Source of the DNA: Alteromonas sp. 1_MG-2023
Lineage (GTDB): Bacteria > Pseudomonadota > Gammaproteobacteria > Enterobacterales > Alteromonadaceae
Length of the DNA: 64,000 nucleotides
NCBI RefSeq assembly: GCF_030547075.1
Contig: NZ_JAUOQH010000010.1
Location: forward strand, 62,001 to 126,000
Reading direction: 5' to 3'
The notes under the pieces are model-generated. The model was given only the letters and a program-made list of their open reading frames with translations, had not been told where the DNA came from and made no database searches. Positions 44,461-55,744 of the stretch are shown piece after piece. A program made the translations under genes and the position numbers. Positions within the stretch are counted from its first letter, which is position 1; each line of letters opens with the position of its first letter.

Positions 44461-46623
44461 GTGGGAAATCATTTAGCGCCGACAGAGCAGCAATTACAGA
44501 TTTTAACTCGACGACTTGAACGGGAAAAGTCGGCACGAAAAAGTGCTGAGCAGTTACTGATTCAAAAATCTCAAGCATTATACGACTCACTCCAGCTTAG
44601 TCGCCAGGCACAAAAAAAGTTAGAACTTGCTTTATGGGCATCTCAAGAATCGTTTTGGGATTGGCAAGCTAGCACTGACACCATCGACATTCGAGCTTTT
44701 TCTTTAGATTCAGAAAGCGAGACTACTTGGTCGGGAACCCCTTTCGACCTCATGGCGTTAGTGCATGAAGATGATTTAGAAAACCTGCAGTTTCATTGGT
44801 CAATGGCGCTACATGGCGGACGAGAACGCATGGAAGTTTCTTTTCGCATGGTAATTCACGGGCAATCACAGTGGATACGCTTAAGAGGCCGAGTGTTAAC
44901 GCGGGGAAAAAGCGGGGAAGGGTTACATGTGGTGGGTACCACCAGAGACATTACTCAGCAACGAAGCGCGGAACAGTCATTCCAGTTAATGGCTTCCGCC
45001 TTTGCGAATTCGAGAGAAGCCATGTTGGTCTTATCGCCAACCCTTGTTATTAATGAGTGTAACAATGCGTTCGTACACCTTATTGGTGCACCTGATAAAG
45101 ATGCCTGCATAGATGTAAACATCAACAAGTTGATTAAAGGGGAAAAGGTTAGTGTGCAGGCGCTTAACGTTGAAAAGCAATTGAGATTCGAATCAGTCAT
45201 TGCTACTCATGAAGGAAAGGATATACCGATTGATGTGTCAGTGTCGATTTTCGAAAATCACGAAGAATCGTCCTCATCGCTTATTGCGACGATGCGCGAT
45301 ATCAGCGAAAGGAAACGAAGTGAGGAGCGGCTTAAGCATTTAGCGTTGTATGATGGGTTAACTGGGCTGAGTAACCGTAACGCTATTCGTGAAATTTTTC
45401 AGACTCTGCATGAGAGTGATTCTGAATTTATTGTGGTATTCATCGACTTAGATGGGTTTAAAGCCATTAATGATTCAGCTGGCCACGAGCGTGGTGATGA
45501 GGAATTGCGGCGGGTTGCGGCACTGTTAACCGCTACATTTGGGCCACTTGGTGAAGTTGCTCGATGGGGAGGCGATGAGTTTATAGCGCTGTTAACGGAT
45601 TATGAAGTTGATACAGCGGTCGCTAAATCAGAAGCACTAATAGGCTTGATTGAAGAGGACTTAATAGTAACCAATAGAACCGAACTGCGGCTTTCCGCCA
45701 GTATCGGTATTGCTCAGTTTCCTATTGATAACACAAGTATTGATAGAGTGGTACAAAGTGCTGATGCGGCCATGTATCACGCTAAAACTCTAGGTAAGGG
45801 CCAGGTTTACGTATACGAAGAAGGGTTATACGAGAGTATGACGCAGCAAGTCAGTATGGTGAATGACTTGCGTAAAGCCATTCAAAACAATCTGTTGGAT
45901 TTCTATGTACAGGGCAAATACGATTTGCAGGGAAATTTAAAAGGCGGTGAAGTGCTGTGCCGATGGAACTCTGGGTTACATGGCGCTGTTTCCCCCAGTG
46001 TTTTTATCCCCATGGCAGAGGAAAACCGCTTAGATAGCCATATCGGTTTACAGGCGTTGGAAGCGGCTTGCGATTATATTGTCATGATGGAAACACAAAA
46101 AGGAGAAAGTATCTCTTTGTCTATTAATGTCAGTGTGACTCAATTACTTGATGTGAACTTTCCAGCCCAAGCGATGAAAGTATGCAAAGAGTGTTCTGTA
46201 CCTACAGATATGATTGAACTTGAGTTAACCGAATCTATTTTCATTAAAGATGAGTCTGCTGCGTTTGACGCCTTAAATGCCTTGAGTGATGCTGGGTTTC
46301 GCTTGTCGCTGGACGATTTTGGCAGTGGTTTTTCATCTCTGAGTTACCTAAAAAGTTTTCATTTTGAGGTAGTGAAGCTAGACAGAAGTCTAGTGGTAGA
46401 CATTATTCACAACAGCAAGGCGCTGGCCCTTTTTAGTGGAATAGTCGCCATGCTTAGCCGGTTACAAATCGAGATTGTGGTGGAGGGTATTGAACAGGAA
46501 TCTTATATACCTTTCATGCGAGAGGCAGATGTTACCTTAATGCAGGGTTTTTACTTTGATAAGCCGATGCCCTATGACCAATTTATAGCCAAGCACATCA
46601 ATGTTCGGGGGATTAGAAAATAA
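44461..46623 (+). CDS. PAS-GGDEF-EAL cyclic-di-GMP enzyme, H-NOX partner (HaCE-like)
   Basis: A 720 aa soluble protein with an N-terminal coiled coil (about 10-50), two PAS domains (about 55-165 and 170-285), a GGDEF domain with intact GGDEF at 370-374, and an EAL domain at about 465-715. The EAL motif reads EVL at 497-499. The other phosphodiesterase residues are present: Asn in SLSINVSVT, Glu in ELELTES, DDFGSGFSS, KLDRSLV, EGIEQES. An RxxD inhibitory site is not seen before GGDEF. The GTG start, 3 nt after the H-NOX stop, implies translational coupling. It probably has both cyclase and phosphodiesterase activity, set by H-NOX. Confidence 0.93.
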   Translation: MGNHLAPTEQQLQILTRRLEREKSARKSAEQLLIQKSQALYDSLQLSRQAQKKLELALWASQESFWDWQASTDTIDIRAFSLDSESETTWSGTPFDLMALVHEDDLENLQFHWSMALHGGRERMEVSFRMVIHGQSQWIRLRGRVLTRGKSGEGLHVVGTTRDITQQRSAEQSFQLMASAFANSREAMLVLSPTLVINECNNAFVHLIGAPDKDACIDVNINKLIKGEKVSVQALNVEKQLRFESVIATHEGKDIPIDVSVSIFENHEESSSSLIATMRDISERKRSEERLKHLALYDGLTGLSNRNAIREIFQTLHESDSEFIVVFIDLDGFKAINDSAGHERGDEELRRVAALLTATFGPLGEVARWGGDEFIALLTDYEVDTAVAKSEALIGLIEEDLIVTNRTELRLSASIGIAQFPIDNTSIDRVVQSADAAMYHAKTLGKGQVYVYEEGLYESMTQQVSMVNDLRKAIQNNLLDFYVQGKYDLQGNLKGGEVLCRWNSGLHGAVSPSVFIPMAEENRLDSHIGLQALEAACDYIVMMETQKGESISLSINVSVTQLLDVNFPAQAMKVCKECSVPTDMIELELTESIFIKDESAAFDALNALSDAGFRLSLDDFGSGFSSLSYLKSFHFEVVKLDRSLVVDIIHNSKALALFSGIVAMLSRLQIEIVVEGIEQESYIPFMREADVTLMQGFYFDKPMPYDQFIAKHINVRGIRK

Positions 46624-46645
46624 AAGGCCAAGGCCTTTTATTTTC
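46622..46645 (+). terminator. Probable terminator after the GGDEF-EAL gene
   Basis: AAAAGGCC-AA-GGCCTTTT forms a palindrome directly at the stop codon, followed by ATTTTC. The tight loop means the inner pairs would open. It also lies just after the convergent DUF1338 gene. Confidence 0.55.
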
Positions 46646-46665
46646 TATATCGCGAACAGGATTTT

Positions 46666-47472
46666 CTATTTATTATTCGTACTTTCAAATATCTTATCAG
46701 CGGAAGCCGCTACAAAGCCTTGGTAACGCTTACCGTTAGGCATGTCGTAGCGCTGAGCAAATTCATAGAAACAACTAGGAATTTCAGCCGTCTCATCAAA
46801 AAAACTAACCGGTGCACGGTCGGCCATAGTAGAAGACTGCGCTAAAAATACTTTAGGGCCTCCTTTTATTTCACCGCCAGATGTATTTAAAACAAAACCC
46901 GCTTCTTTAAGACGTGAGTTCACATCTGTAAGTTCGTCAGCTTGCCCCAAATGATTAACGCTCACCGTAAAGTGATTAGCGCGAAAGCCCCATGCTGCTA
47001 ACCATGCAGCATATTCAGACTCACTGAGAAGAGCATCGTAATCGGCTTTGCTGATTTCCCAATGGCGTCCTGAATAAAGGAAATTGTCGGCGGTAACGAC
47101 CTCGGCATCCATTTGCGCTACAAGCTTCTGAATAATAGCTTGGGCGTTCTCTGATAGCTCATTAACCCGAAGCTCACTAATAAACACTTTTGGTTTAGTG
47201 TCATCAGGGTGTTCGAAGTGCTTAGCGGTTAGCTTCTTCGCTTCAAAATTATAATCACCCATTTCGGTATAACCGAGGGCAATAAAGTGAGCGCCCAATT
47301 TTTCAAGCGCGGTTTTATCTAGTGCAAAGGTTCTAAATGCAACATGATCGTTAACAATGTTACTGGTGTTCTCTTCACCGGCTAGCAATGCATGAATTTT
47401 GTGGGCTGAGGGGGTGATAGCAACATAATCATCCCACATGTTGGCAAAGAGTGAATCGATGTTGGTATGCAT
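46666..47472 (-). CDS. DUF1338-family protein, possible 2-oxoadipate dioxygenase/decarboxylase-like
   Basis: The 268 aa protein has the vicinal-oxygen-chelate style of DUF1338: metal-ligand candidates are His in NDHVAFRTF (42-44 region), His in ANHFTVSVN (about 166) and Glu in CFYEFAQRY (about 243). Characterised relatives (HglS/YdcJ) convert 2-oxoadipate to 2-hydroxyglutarate in lysine breakdown, but those are longer, so function here is tentative. It lies just after the astD gene on the same strand, behind a terminator-like hairpin, which hints at amino-acid catabolism. Confidence 0.8.
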   Translation of the reverse strand: MHTNIDSLFANMWDDYVAITPSAHKIHALLAGEENTSNIVNDHVAFRTFALDKTALEKLGAHFIALGYTEMGDYNFEAKKLTAKHFEHPDDTKPKVFISELRVNELSENAQAIIQKLVAQMDAEVVTADNFLYSGRHWEISKADYDALLSESEYAAWLAAWGFRANHFTVSVNHLGQADELTDVNSRLKEAGFVLNTSGGEIKGGPKVFLAQSSTMADRAPVSFFDETAEIPSCFYEFAQRYDMPNGKRYQGFVAASADKIFESTNNK

Positions 47473-47490
47473 GGCGTGTGTCCTATAAAT

Positions 47491-47514
47491 AAAGCCGCTA
47501 TTAATAGCGGCTTT
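47491..47514 (-). terminator. Palindromic terminator between astD and the DUF1338 gene
   Basis: A perfect 24-bp palindrome (AAAGCCGCTA and its complement TAGCGGCTTT around a TTAA centre) lies 17 nt after the astD stop on the minus strand, followed by ATTTAT. It may end the ast transcript or reduce read-through into the DUF1338 gene, whose start is 19 nt away. Confidence 0.7.
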
Positions 47515-47530
47515 GTCTGTATTGGTTTAT

Positions 47531-49000
47531 TTAAAGTGTTAAGCCTGGGCTTAACTTGCCAGGTAAGGTCACTTTTTCAAGCTCTACCGAGGCGACAGGG
47601 AATGCGCAATAATCGGCAGCATAAAATGCACTGGCGCGATGGTTTCCACTTTCTCCAATACCACCAAACGGTGCTGCACTGCTTGCACCCGTAATAGGGC
47701 GGTTCCAATTCACAATACCTGCACGAATGCGCGCAAAGAAATAACGATAGTCTTCTTCGCTATCGGCTAGCAAGCCAGCCGATAGGCCAAAGCTTGTGTT
47801 ATTGGCTTCTTCAATTGCGCTATCAAAGTCGGTGTAGCGAATAACCTTGAGTAATGGGCCGAAGTGCTCTTCATCAGGCAATTCAGACAGCATGTCAGTT
47901 ACATCAATAATCCCTGGGGTGGCAAAACCCTTTTGAGTATCAGGCTGTTCTAATCGTAATAACACCTTGCCGCCTAGGGCTTCAAGTTCTTGCTGCGCTT
48001 TTACCATTGATGCTGCAGCATTTGCTGAAATCATTGCGCCCATAAAAGGCTGGTCGTCGGCATCATAGTCGTCAATTTTGATATTTTTAGTGACTTCAAG
48101 CAGACGAGCTAATGTGGCATCACCTTGAGCATTGGCAGGTAAAAACAAACGGCGCGCACAAGTGCAGCGTTGACCAGAGGTAATAAAAGCTGACTGCACG
48201 ATATCGTGAACAGCGCCATCGATATCGGCAACGTCTTTCACGATTAACGGGTTATTTCCGCCCATTTCAAGGGCCAAAATTTTACCTGGGTGGCCGGCAA
48301 ACTGTTCGTGTAAAATTTTGCCCGTACGTGAACTACCGGTAAAGAATAACCCATCAATACCATTGTGTGACGCTAGTGCCTTGCCGGTTTCTACTTCCCC
48401 CTGTACTAGGTTTAATACCCCAGCAGGTAAGTCAGCTTGTTCCCAAAGCTTAACCATTTCTTCGGCAACCATAGGAGTAAGATCGCTAGGTTTAAATACC
48501 ACGGTATTACCTGCAATAAGCGCAGGTACGATGTGACCATTAGGCAAATGACCTGGAAAGTTATACGGTCCAAATACTGCTACAACACCATGAGCTTTAT
48601 GGCGGATGAAAGCTTTACCTACAGGCATAGGGTTTTCAACGTTGCCAGTACGTTCAAAATAAGCTTTCTCAGAAATCGCGATTTTACCTATCATGGCGCC
48701 CACTTCTGTAGCAGTTTCCCACTCAGGTTTACCGGTTTCTTTTGCCATCACTTTGGCTAGGTGCTCTTTCGCTTCACCTAGCTTTTCACCGTAAACTTTA
48801 ATAATGCTTAAACGTTCTTCAACGGTTTTCATTCCCCAAGCGGGTGCAGCAGCGCGAGCGGCTTTTACCGCTTCGTCTATTTGGCTTGGAGAGGCAGATT
48901 TACCTTCCCAAATAACCTGGTTTTTAGCAGGATCGATTGAGGCTAAGTCATGCCCTTCACCGGTAACCCATTGGCCGTTGATAAAATGTGTATGTAACAT
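47531..49000 (-). CDS. astD: Succinylglutamate-semialdehyde dehydrogenase
   Basis: An NAD-dependent aldehyde dehydrogenase that oxidises N-succinylglutamate semialdehyde to N-succinylglutamate in the arginine succinyltransferase (AST) pathway. At 489 aa it shows the ALDH signatures [13 protein letters not shown] (general-base Glu) and [12 protein letters not shown] (catalytic Cys). The N-terminus ([11 protein letters not shown]) and length match AstD. It lies 17 nt downstream of astA. The neighbouring ast genes fix the substrate assignment. Confidence 0.95.
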   Translation of the reverse strand: MLHTHFINGQWVTGEGHDLASIDPAKNQVIWEGKSASPSQIDEAVKAARAAAPAWGMKTVEERLSIIKVYGEKLGEAKEHLAKVMAKETGKPEWETATEVGAMIGKIAISEKAYFERTGNVENPMPVGKAFIRHKAHGVVAVFGPYNFPGHLPNGHIVPALIAGNTVVFKPSDLTPMVAEEMVKLWEQADLPAGVLNLVQGEVETGKALASHNGIDGLFFTGSSRTGKILHEQFAGHPGKILALEMGGNNPLIVKDVADIDGAVHDIVQSAFITSGQRCTCARRLFLPANAQGDATLARLLEVTKNIKIDDYDADDQPFMGAMISANAAASMVKAQQELEALGGKVLLRLEQPDTQKGFATPGIIDVTDMLSELPDEEHFGPLLKVIRYTDFDSAIEEANNTSFGLSAGLLADSEEDYRYFFARIRAGIVNWNRPITGASSAAPFGGIGESGNHRASAFYAADYCAFPVASVELEKVTLPGKLSPGLTL

Positions 49001-49017
49001 AAAAAAGTGTCCTTCAA

Positions 49018-50055
49018 TTAGTCTCTGAATTTTACTGGGGCAAGTCGAACGTAGTCGCCTTCTTGCACATTCAGAGCGGCTGCAGCCTGACGGGATAGCA
49101 CGGCAATATTTTGCTCGTCATTTACACCTACTTCGGTGGCTACCGCGCGAAAATCTGCAACAGAGGTGTTGATGATGTAATGAGTTTGGCCTTGTGCGGC
49201 CGCCGCATCATCAATAACAATTGGCATTTTTAAGCTAGATTGGGCAGTACGGATGTGACTAAGGTTGGCCTCTACAGTCGGCCCACCATCAAAAATATCT
49301 ACATAACCGCGACAGCTAAAGCCTTCGCCTTCGAGCAGTTGCAAAGCAGGGCGGGTTTTATCGTGAACCTGCCCAATTACGGCTTGTGCTTCTTTGCTTA
49401 ATAAATTGACGTAAATAGGGTATTTAGGCATAAGCTCTGCAATAAACACCTTATTACCGATACCCGTTAGGTAATCGGCAGTAGGGAAGTCCATCGAGAA
49501 AAAATGGGTTTCAAGCCATTCCCAAAACGGAGAGCGGCCTTCTTCATCACTTACACCGCGCATTTCAGCTATGATGGTTTCAGAGAATCGCTCGCGATGC
49601 TCCATCATAAACAAGAAGCGCACTTTCGATAGAAAACGTCCGTTGATGCCTCCACGCGCCTGCTCCCTTAAGAACAGCGTACATATCTCCGTAACACCCG
49701 TGTAGTCATTACAGAAGGTTAGAATTTCAACCGTATTGTGAATATTTAGCTCGCGAGAGGCATGCACCACTTTACTTAAGTGATAGTGGTAAAACGCATC
49801 ATCAATGCCCACGGCGGCTTCAATACCTGACGTGCCCACCACCTCGCCGGTGGTCGTATCTTCCATTACAAACAGGTACGACTCATCGCCGGGTTGAGTC
49901 ACATTCGCTTTAGTAAAAGCGTCTTGTGCTCGGTCGACTTTTCTATGCAATAGTTCATCGTTAACCGGTAACGAGGTAAACCCGATACCAGATTCTACGG
50001 CAATGTCGTACAAGGCTTGGTAATCAGCTTGTTTAATAGGGCGAATTATATTCAT
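49018..50055 (-). CDS. astA: Arginine N-succinyltransferase
   Basis: AstA transfers succinyl from succinyl-CoA to arginine, the first AST step. The 345 aa protein has the family's N-terminal GNAT-like start ([23 protein letters not shown]), the FTSLP segment near 26, [22 protein letters not shown] (about 125-150) and [16 protein letters not shown], all typical of AstA. It lies between astC (35 nt upstream) and astD (17 nt downstream) in one operon. Confidence 0.96.
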   Translation of the reverse strand: MNIIRPIKQADYQALYDIAVESGIGFTSLPVNDELLHRKVDRAQDAFTKANVTQPGDESYLFVMEDTTTGEVVGTSGIEAAVGIDDAFYHYHLSKVVHASRELNIHNTVEILTFCNDYTGVTEICTLFLREQARGGINGRFLSKVRFLFMMEHRERFSETIIAEMRGVSDEEGRSPFWEWLETHFFSMDFPTADYLTGIGNKVFIAELMPKYPIYVNLLSKEAQAVIGQVHDKTRPALQLLEGEGFSCRGYVDIFDGGPTVEANLSHIRTAQSSLKMPIVIDDAAAAQGQTHYIINTSVADFRAVATEVGVNDEQNIAVLSRQAAAALNVQEGDYVRLAPVKFRD

Positions 50056-50090
50056 GTTCGCTACTCGCTAATTTGTCGTTTATTCGGCGC

Positions 50091-51401
<1,311 letters not shown>

Positions 51402-51475
51402 TTATCTGGCTGTCTTGTTTGTGAATGGCTGCAGCCCTTTATATATAAGGACTCTGGCTTAATTTGCAGGAAAAG

Positions 51476-51489
51476 TGAATAACTATTTA
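51476..51489. promoter_or_regulatory. Candidate ArgR-binding box upstream of the ast operon
   Basis: TGAATAACTATTTA matches the ARG-box consensus TGAAT-N4-ATTCA at 9 of 10 fixed positions. It lies in the 325-bp gap between the HDOD gene and astC, otherwise free of genes. ArgR boxes usually come in pairs about 21 bp apart; only one good copy is seen. Confidence 0.45.
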
Positions 51490-51633
51490 CTGCTAAGCCA
51501 TATTGTTTAGGAATAGTCGAATTAAACGGTGAATTAGGCGATTGAACCCATAGCCAGAGCGCGTTGATCTGGCTAGGTTGATTTAAAGAAGTATGTCTCT
51601 TGATAGCTAGTTTGCATGAATATCCACAAAAAA

Positions 51634-52857
51634 TTAGCTGTTTTCTTCTTCTCTTGATAACGGAAGGGCGAAAATATCAACAGATTTGAGTTTTTCTAAC
51701 GCGCCAGCAGGATATTCCTGCTCTTTAATCATAGGTTTCACGTCTGCTACTTGAATCATGCGAGATTGATGTAGCATCCTTACTTTTGCATAAGTGCGAG
51801 CTTGGTGCAGAAGTTTAGGCAGTGAACCTACTTCACATGGCTCACGGGATGCACATTGGCGCATTGCATCACCAATAAATAAACGTTTTAACATCATGTT
51901 TTGAATAAGATCGGCAGAGACCGAGTCGGCATATTCGTCTTGTAGAGCAATAAGGTAGTTCGACGACGGCGCTAACCTTAACAAGGCTTCATGTCGCATC
52001 CGCTCTTTATCTTTTTGGCTCTCGGTTAGAAGATGGAGTTGGACTTTGTCAAATAACTTGAAGTACAACCTCATAATTGCACAACGGCCTAGCTGACTAA
52101 GCATACCAAAGGTATAGGCTTGCACCGGATTCAATTTATAGTAGGGTGCTAGATGACGTGCCGTTTCTGCCGTACCGTATGCAAACTGGGTCAGTTTCAA
52201 TTTAATACAAGGGTAAGGGTCGGTGACTTGAGGCATTGCCCGTTTTAGTACCAAAGAGGGAATGAGAATTCGTAAGTTCTCAATACCTAAGAAGCTTAGT
52301 GCAGTTCTAAATGTCTCTACCACTATCACGCGCCCTTTCGAGTCGCGTCTTCGAAATGCAGAAGAGTTCACTATCTGCATTAGCTCATCATAAAGCCAGG
52401 GTAAGTTAGCGGCAATGGGCTCTAGCTTAGACACTGATGCAGCGCGAACGGAAAGTGCATCGAGTAAGGCGCCGGTATCATCACTTAAATTTAGTGTGCT
52501 ATTAAATACCTCAGAGGTGAACGTGAGTTGTTCGGTAAGCTCACCGAGTAAAACTTCGTGTAGGTAATGATCAACCGTTTCAGTATATGAGGCATCAGAT
52601 TGGGCTTTGAGGCGTTTGTTCTCAATGGCCATTTTTTCGACATGTAACAATTGCCTGCGCGCGTCACCTTGTTCAGATTGCTCGAAGCTGACTTCGCCCG
52701 GCCCACGTTTACCTAGCATTTTCATCGCCAGTTCTGGAGAGATAATTAAGCTCTCGAAACGCTCATCAATAGGCGGCGGGGTAGCTGCTGGGGTCGTCAT
52801 CTTAAAGAAGCTCCTGCTAAGTAACTGTTCATGCGTCTGTTCATAGATGCCGTACAT
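51634..52857 (-). CDS. HDOD-domain protein
   Basis: The 407 aa soluble protein has an N-terminal acidic/low-complexity part (about 1-130) and an HDOD domain at about 140-340. The latter has the hallmark pattern LMQIVNSSAFRRR...ETFRTALSFLGIENLRILIPSLVL and later GMLSQLGRCAIMRL. HDOD domains are HD-like but without catalytic metal residues and act in signalling. No output domain is attached. Start options: ATG 52857 with AGGG upstream (used), or ATG 52800 with AGGAG 10 nt upstream. It lies downstream of the pabA gene on the same strand with 175 bp between, probably separately transcribed. Confidence 0.85.
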   Translation of the reverse strand: MYGIYEQTHEQLLSRSFFKMTTPAATPPPIDERFESLIISPELAMKMLGKRGPGEVSFEQSEQGDARRQLLHVEKMAIENKRLKAQSDASYTETVDHYLHEVLLGELTEQLTFTSEVFNSTLNLSDDTGALLDALSVRAASVSKLEPIAANLPWLYDELMQIVNSSAFRRRDSKGRVIVVETFRTALSFLGIENLRILIPSLVLKRAMPQVTDPYPCIKLKLTQFAYGTAETARHLAPYYKLNPVQAYTFGMLSQLGRCAIMRLYFKLFDKVQLHLLTESQKDKERMRHEALLRLAPSSNYLIALQDEYADSVSADLIQNMMLKRLFIGDAMRQCASREPCEVGSLPKLLHQARTYAKVRMLHQSRMIQVADVKPMIKEQEYPAGALEKLKSVDIFALPLSREEENS

Positions 52858-53032
52858 ATTATCGCCCTACTTATTGGTGTCTCGATGTTAATTTAAGGCG
52901 CATTTTGATTAACCTATAAAAGTAAACAAAAACAACGCTAAATGCGAATTATTGCAGAACTTATTTTATCGGCAGAAAGCCAAGCAGCTTAAGCTTATTC
53001 TCAAGGAATCACCGATTAAATAAGCACAAACG

Positions 53033-53608
53033 CTATGCGTTTAAAAAAGCACCTAAAATATCGTGGCCATACTCGGTCAATAAAGATTCAGGGTGAAATT
53101 GAACGCCCCAGATAGGTAGTGTTTTATGAGAAATACCCATAATCTCTTTTTCACCGTTATGGGTTTCACACCAAGCATCTATATTTAATTGAGCAGGAAA
53201 GTGTTGCTCGCTAAGCACCAAAGAATGGTAACGGGTGACGGCATAGCCTTGCTTAAATCCAGAAAACAGCCCTTGGTTATTGTGAAATAATGCTGATGTT
53301 TTACCATGCTTAATTTCTTTGGCACCTATAACACAAGCGCCAAAAACTTGGCCGATAGCTTGGTGGCCTAGGCATACACCGAGCAATGGGATCTTTCCAG
53401 CGAAATGCTTAATAGCCTCTAAGCTTATGCCAGATTCATTGGGCGTGCAGGGGCCTGGGGAGATAACTAAATGACTGGGTGATAAGGCTTCAATATCGGC
53501 GATGCTAAGGTCGTTGTTTCTAACGACCTTAACGCTAGCACCTAATTCAGTAAGGTAACGGGCTAGGTTGTGAGTAAAAGAATCGAAATTATCAATTAAC
53601 AGCAGCAC
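53033..53608 (-). CDS. pabA: Aminodeoxychorismate/anthranilate synthase glutamine amidotransferase
   Basis: A class I glutamine amidotransferase that supplies ammonia to PabB (folate) or TrpE (tryptophan). At 191 aa it has the triad nucleophile Cys79 in GVCLGHQAIG, and His/Glu in HPESLLTEYG. The DNFDSFTHNLARYL start is the PabA/TrpG signature. Single-copy forms in many bacteria serve both pathways. It is last in a probable rpe-trpS-pabA operon, which favours a mixed PabA/TrpG role. Confidence 0.93.
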   Translation of the reverse strand: MLLLIDNFDSFTHNLARYLTELGASVKVVRNNDLSIADIEALSPSHLVISPGPCTPNESGISLEAIKHFAGKIPLLGVCLGHQAIGQVFGACVIGAKEIKHGKTSALFHNNQGLFSGFKQGYAVTRYHSLVLSEQHFPAQLNIDAWCETHNGEKEIMGISHKTLPIWGVQFHPESLLTEYGHDILGAFLNA

Positions 53609-53640
53609 TACAACCTAACCTGTTTAATACTAAGTTTTAA

Positions 53641-54648
53641 TTATGGCTTTGGAATAAAACCAACGGCTTCGTAAACCTTTTTAAGGGTTTCTTCAGCACG
53701 TGCGGAGGCTTTTTCAGCACCATTTCGCATAACGTCATTTAAGTAGTCGCGATTAGAACGGATATCAGCGTAGCGCTGCTGAATAGGTTCTAGCAGTGCA
53801 ACAACGGCTTCTGCTACATCACCCTTCAAATGGCCGTACATTTTATCTTCGTAAGCCGGAACCAGCTCATCTATCGTCTTACCTGTCGACAGCGACAGTA
53901 AAGTAAGTAGATTCGAAACCCCAGGCTTTTCCTGTGGATTGAAGTAAATGTTAGCTTGCTCGTCTGAATCGGTTACCGCGCGTTTAATTTTCTTAGTAAT
54001 CTTTTTAGGATCTTCAAGCAAACCAATAAAGTTATTGGGGTTAACGTCAGATTTCGACATTTTCTTTTCAGGCTCTTGTAGGCTCATGATACGGGCACCA
54101 AACTCAGGAATATGAGGCTCAGGTACACGTAAAATATCACCATACAAATTGTTCATACGGTTGGCGATATCACGGGTAAGCTCAAGATGCTGTTTCTGAT
54201 CGTCGCCAACAGGCACTTTGTCTGCTTGGTACATTAAAATGTCTGCAGCCATTAATACCGGATAACCGTATAAGCCAACGTTAATATTATTCTCGTTTTT
54301 TGCCGACTTATCTTTAAATTGTGTCATGCGGTTCAACTCACCCATTTGGGTGTAGCAGTTTAAAACCCAAGAAAGTTGGGCATGCTGAGGTACATGAGAT
54401 TGAACAAATAAGGTGCTCTTTTGTGGGTCAATACCGCAAGCTAGGTATAACGCCAGTCCATCAAGGCAAGCCTCGAAAAGCTGTTTAGGATCTTGTCTAA
54501 CCGTTATCGCATGCAAATCTACCAACATATATAGGCAATCATGATCGTCTTGCATGGACACCCACTGTTTAAGCGCACCCATGTAGTTACCAAGGGTAAG
54601 TTGTCCAGAAGGCTGACAGCCACTTAATACAATGGGCTTGTTACTCAT
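53641..54648 (-). CDS. trpS: Tryptophanyl-tRNA synthetase
   Basis: A class Ic aminoacyl-tRNA synthetase charging tRNA-Trp, 335 aa. The HIGH equivalent is TLGN in [17 protein letters not shown], and the KMSKS loop is KKMSKSD (about 193-199). The length matches E. coli TrpS (334). It lies 30 nt downstream of rpe and 32 nt upstream of pabA. In enterics gph sits between rpe and trpS, and here it is absent. Confidence 0.97.
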   Translation of the reverse strand: MSNKPIVLSGCQPSGQLTLGNYMGALKQWVSMQDDHDCLYMLVDLHAITVRQDPKQLFEACLDGLALYLACGIDPQKSTLFVQSHVPQHAQLSWVLNCYTQMGELNRMTQFKDKSAKNENNINVGLYGYPVLMAADILMYQADKVPVGDDQKQHLELTRDIANRMNNLYGDILRVPEPHIPEFGARIMSLQEPEKKMSKSDVNPNNFIGLLEDPKKITKKIKRAVTDSDEQANIYFNPQEKPGVSNLLTLLSLSTGKTIDELVPAYEDKMYGHLKGDVAEAVVALLEPIQQRYADIRSNRDYLNDVMRNGAEKASARAEETLKKVYEAVGFIPKP

Positions 54649-54678
54649 AATGTGTACCTATACGTTAACGTTGTTTAG

Positions 54679-55356
54679 TTACGCCTTTGAAAGACGTGAT
54701 AATTCACTGCGCATGTCATCAATAACTGCGCGATAATCTGGCTCGGAAAAAATAGCTGAACCGGCGACAAACATATCAGCACCAGCTTCCGCAATGGCGC
54801 GAATGTTATCGACTTTTACGCCACCGTCAATTTCTATTCTAATATCATGACCGCTTTGTAACACCCGTTGTTTTACAGCGCGTACTTTATCGAGGGTGCT
54901 AGGAATAAATTTTTGACCACCAAAGCCCGGATTGACCGACATAATAAGGATATGGTGCAACTTGTCCATGACATGATCGAGATAATGCAGAGGCGTGGCG
55001 GGGTTAAACACCAATCCAGGTTTACAGCCTGCATCAATAATAAGTTGTAACGAGCGGTCTATATGCTCTGAAGCTTCTGGATGGAAACTAATATAACTGG
55101 CGCCCGCATCAGCAAATTTTTCGATTAAGTCATCAACAGGTTTCACCATTAAGTGAACATCGATAGGCGCGGTAATACCATATTTTCGTAGTGCCTCGCA
55201 TATCATAGGACCGAATGTGAGGTTGGGCACATAGTGATTATCCATTACATCAAAATGGACTACATCTGCACCAGAGTTGAGTACATTCTCTACTTCTTCT
55301 CCTAGTCGAGCGAAATCGGCCGAAAGAATAGAGGGGGCAATCAAAAATGGTTTCAT
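54679..55356 (-). CDS. rpe: Ribulose-phosphate 3-epimerase
   Basis: Interconverts ribulose-5-phosphate and xylulose-5-phosphate in the pentose phosphate pathway. The 225 aa TIM barrel has the metal and substrate motifs [37 protein letters not shown] and [14 protein letters not shown], with EIDGGV toward the end. The length equals E. coli Rpe. It is first in the rpe-trpS-pabA run. Its upstream region is shared with divergent torF. Confidence 0.97.
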   Translation of the reverse strand: MKPFLIAPSILSADFARLGEEVENVLNSGADVVHFDVMDNHYVPNLTFGPMICEALRKYGITAPIDVHLMVKPVDDLIEKFADAGASYISFHPEASEHIDRSLQLIIDAGCKPGLVFNPATPLHYLDHVMDKLHHILIMSVNPGFGGQKFIPSTLDKVRAVKQRVLQSGHDIRIEIDGGVKVDNIRAIAEAGADMFVAGSAIFSEPDYRAVIDDMRSELSRLSKA

Positions 55357-55495
55357 TAGTTTTCCCTGTTCATGGTGAGAAGCGGATTTCCAAAGGTGGA
55401 AGTTTACCGAAAGTTAGCTTTTGAAAACAGCGCTGATTACATTACCACTTGTGTTAAAGGTAAGTAAAAATAAGGGGTTAAAAATATTAAAATAA

Positions 55496-55533
55496 TTGCA
55501 CCATGTCGGACGTTATGCCTATTATTGGTGCAA
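55496..55533. promoter_or_regulatory. Inverted repeat resembling two NtrC sites upstream of torF
   Basis: TTGCACCA (55496-55503) and TGGTGCAA (55526-55533) are exact complements separated by 22 bp. Each is the perfect half of an NtrC site; the partner halves are degenerate (GCAC-N7-GACG and GCCT-N7-GTGC, with the correct N7 spacing). It lies about 120-150 bp upstream of a sigma-54-like promoter, a normal distance for an enhancer. Confidence 0.5.
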
Positions 55534-55648
55534 ATTAACGCACTTAAACTTTGCGCTAAAATTTTATCTCATTTTTTAATTTTGGTTTTTATTACTAAAA
55601 TCATGCTGTTATGTGTATTTTGGTCATTGTGGTATTTGTGCATTAAGT

Positions 55649-55664
55649 GGGCATCACTCTTGCG
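55649..55664 (+). promoter_or_regulatory. Candidate sigma-54 promoter of torF
   Basis: GGGCAT-CACTC-TTGCG keeps the invariant GG and GC dinucleotides at exactly N10 and matches the -12 element TTGC. It lies about 80 nt upstream of the torF ATG. Confidence 0.55.
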
Positions 55665-55744
55665 TAAACCAACCCAAATATAAGAAAAATCAAGACAGAA
55701 AAATTAATTAAAACAAGTTTTGGAACTTCACGGAGAACACACAC

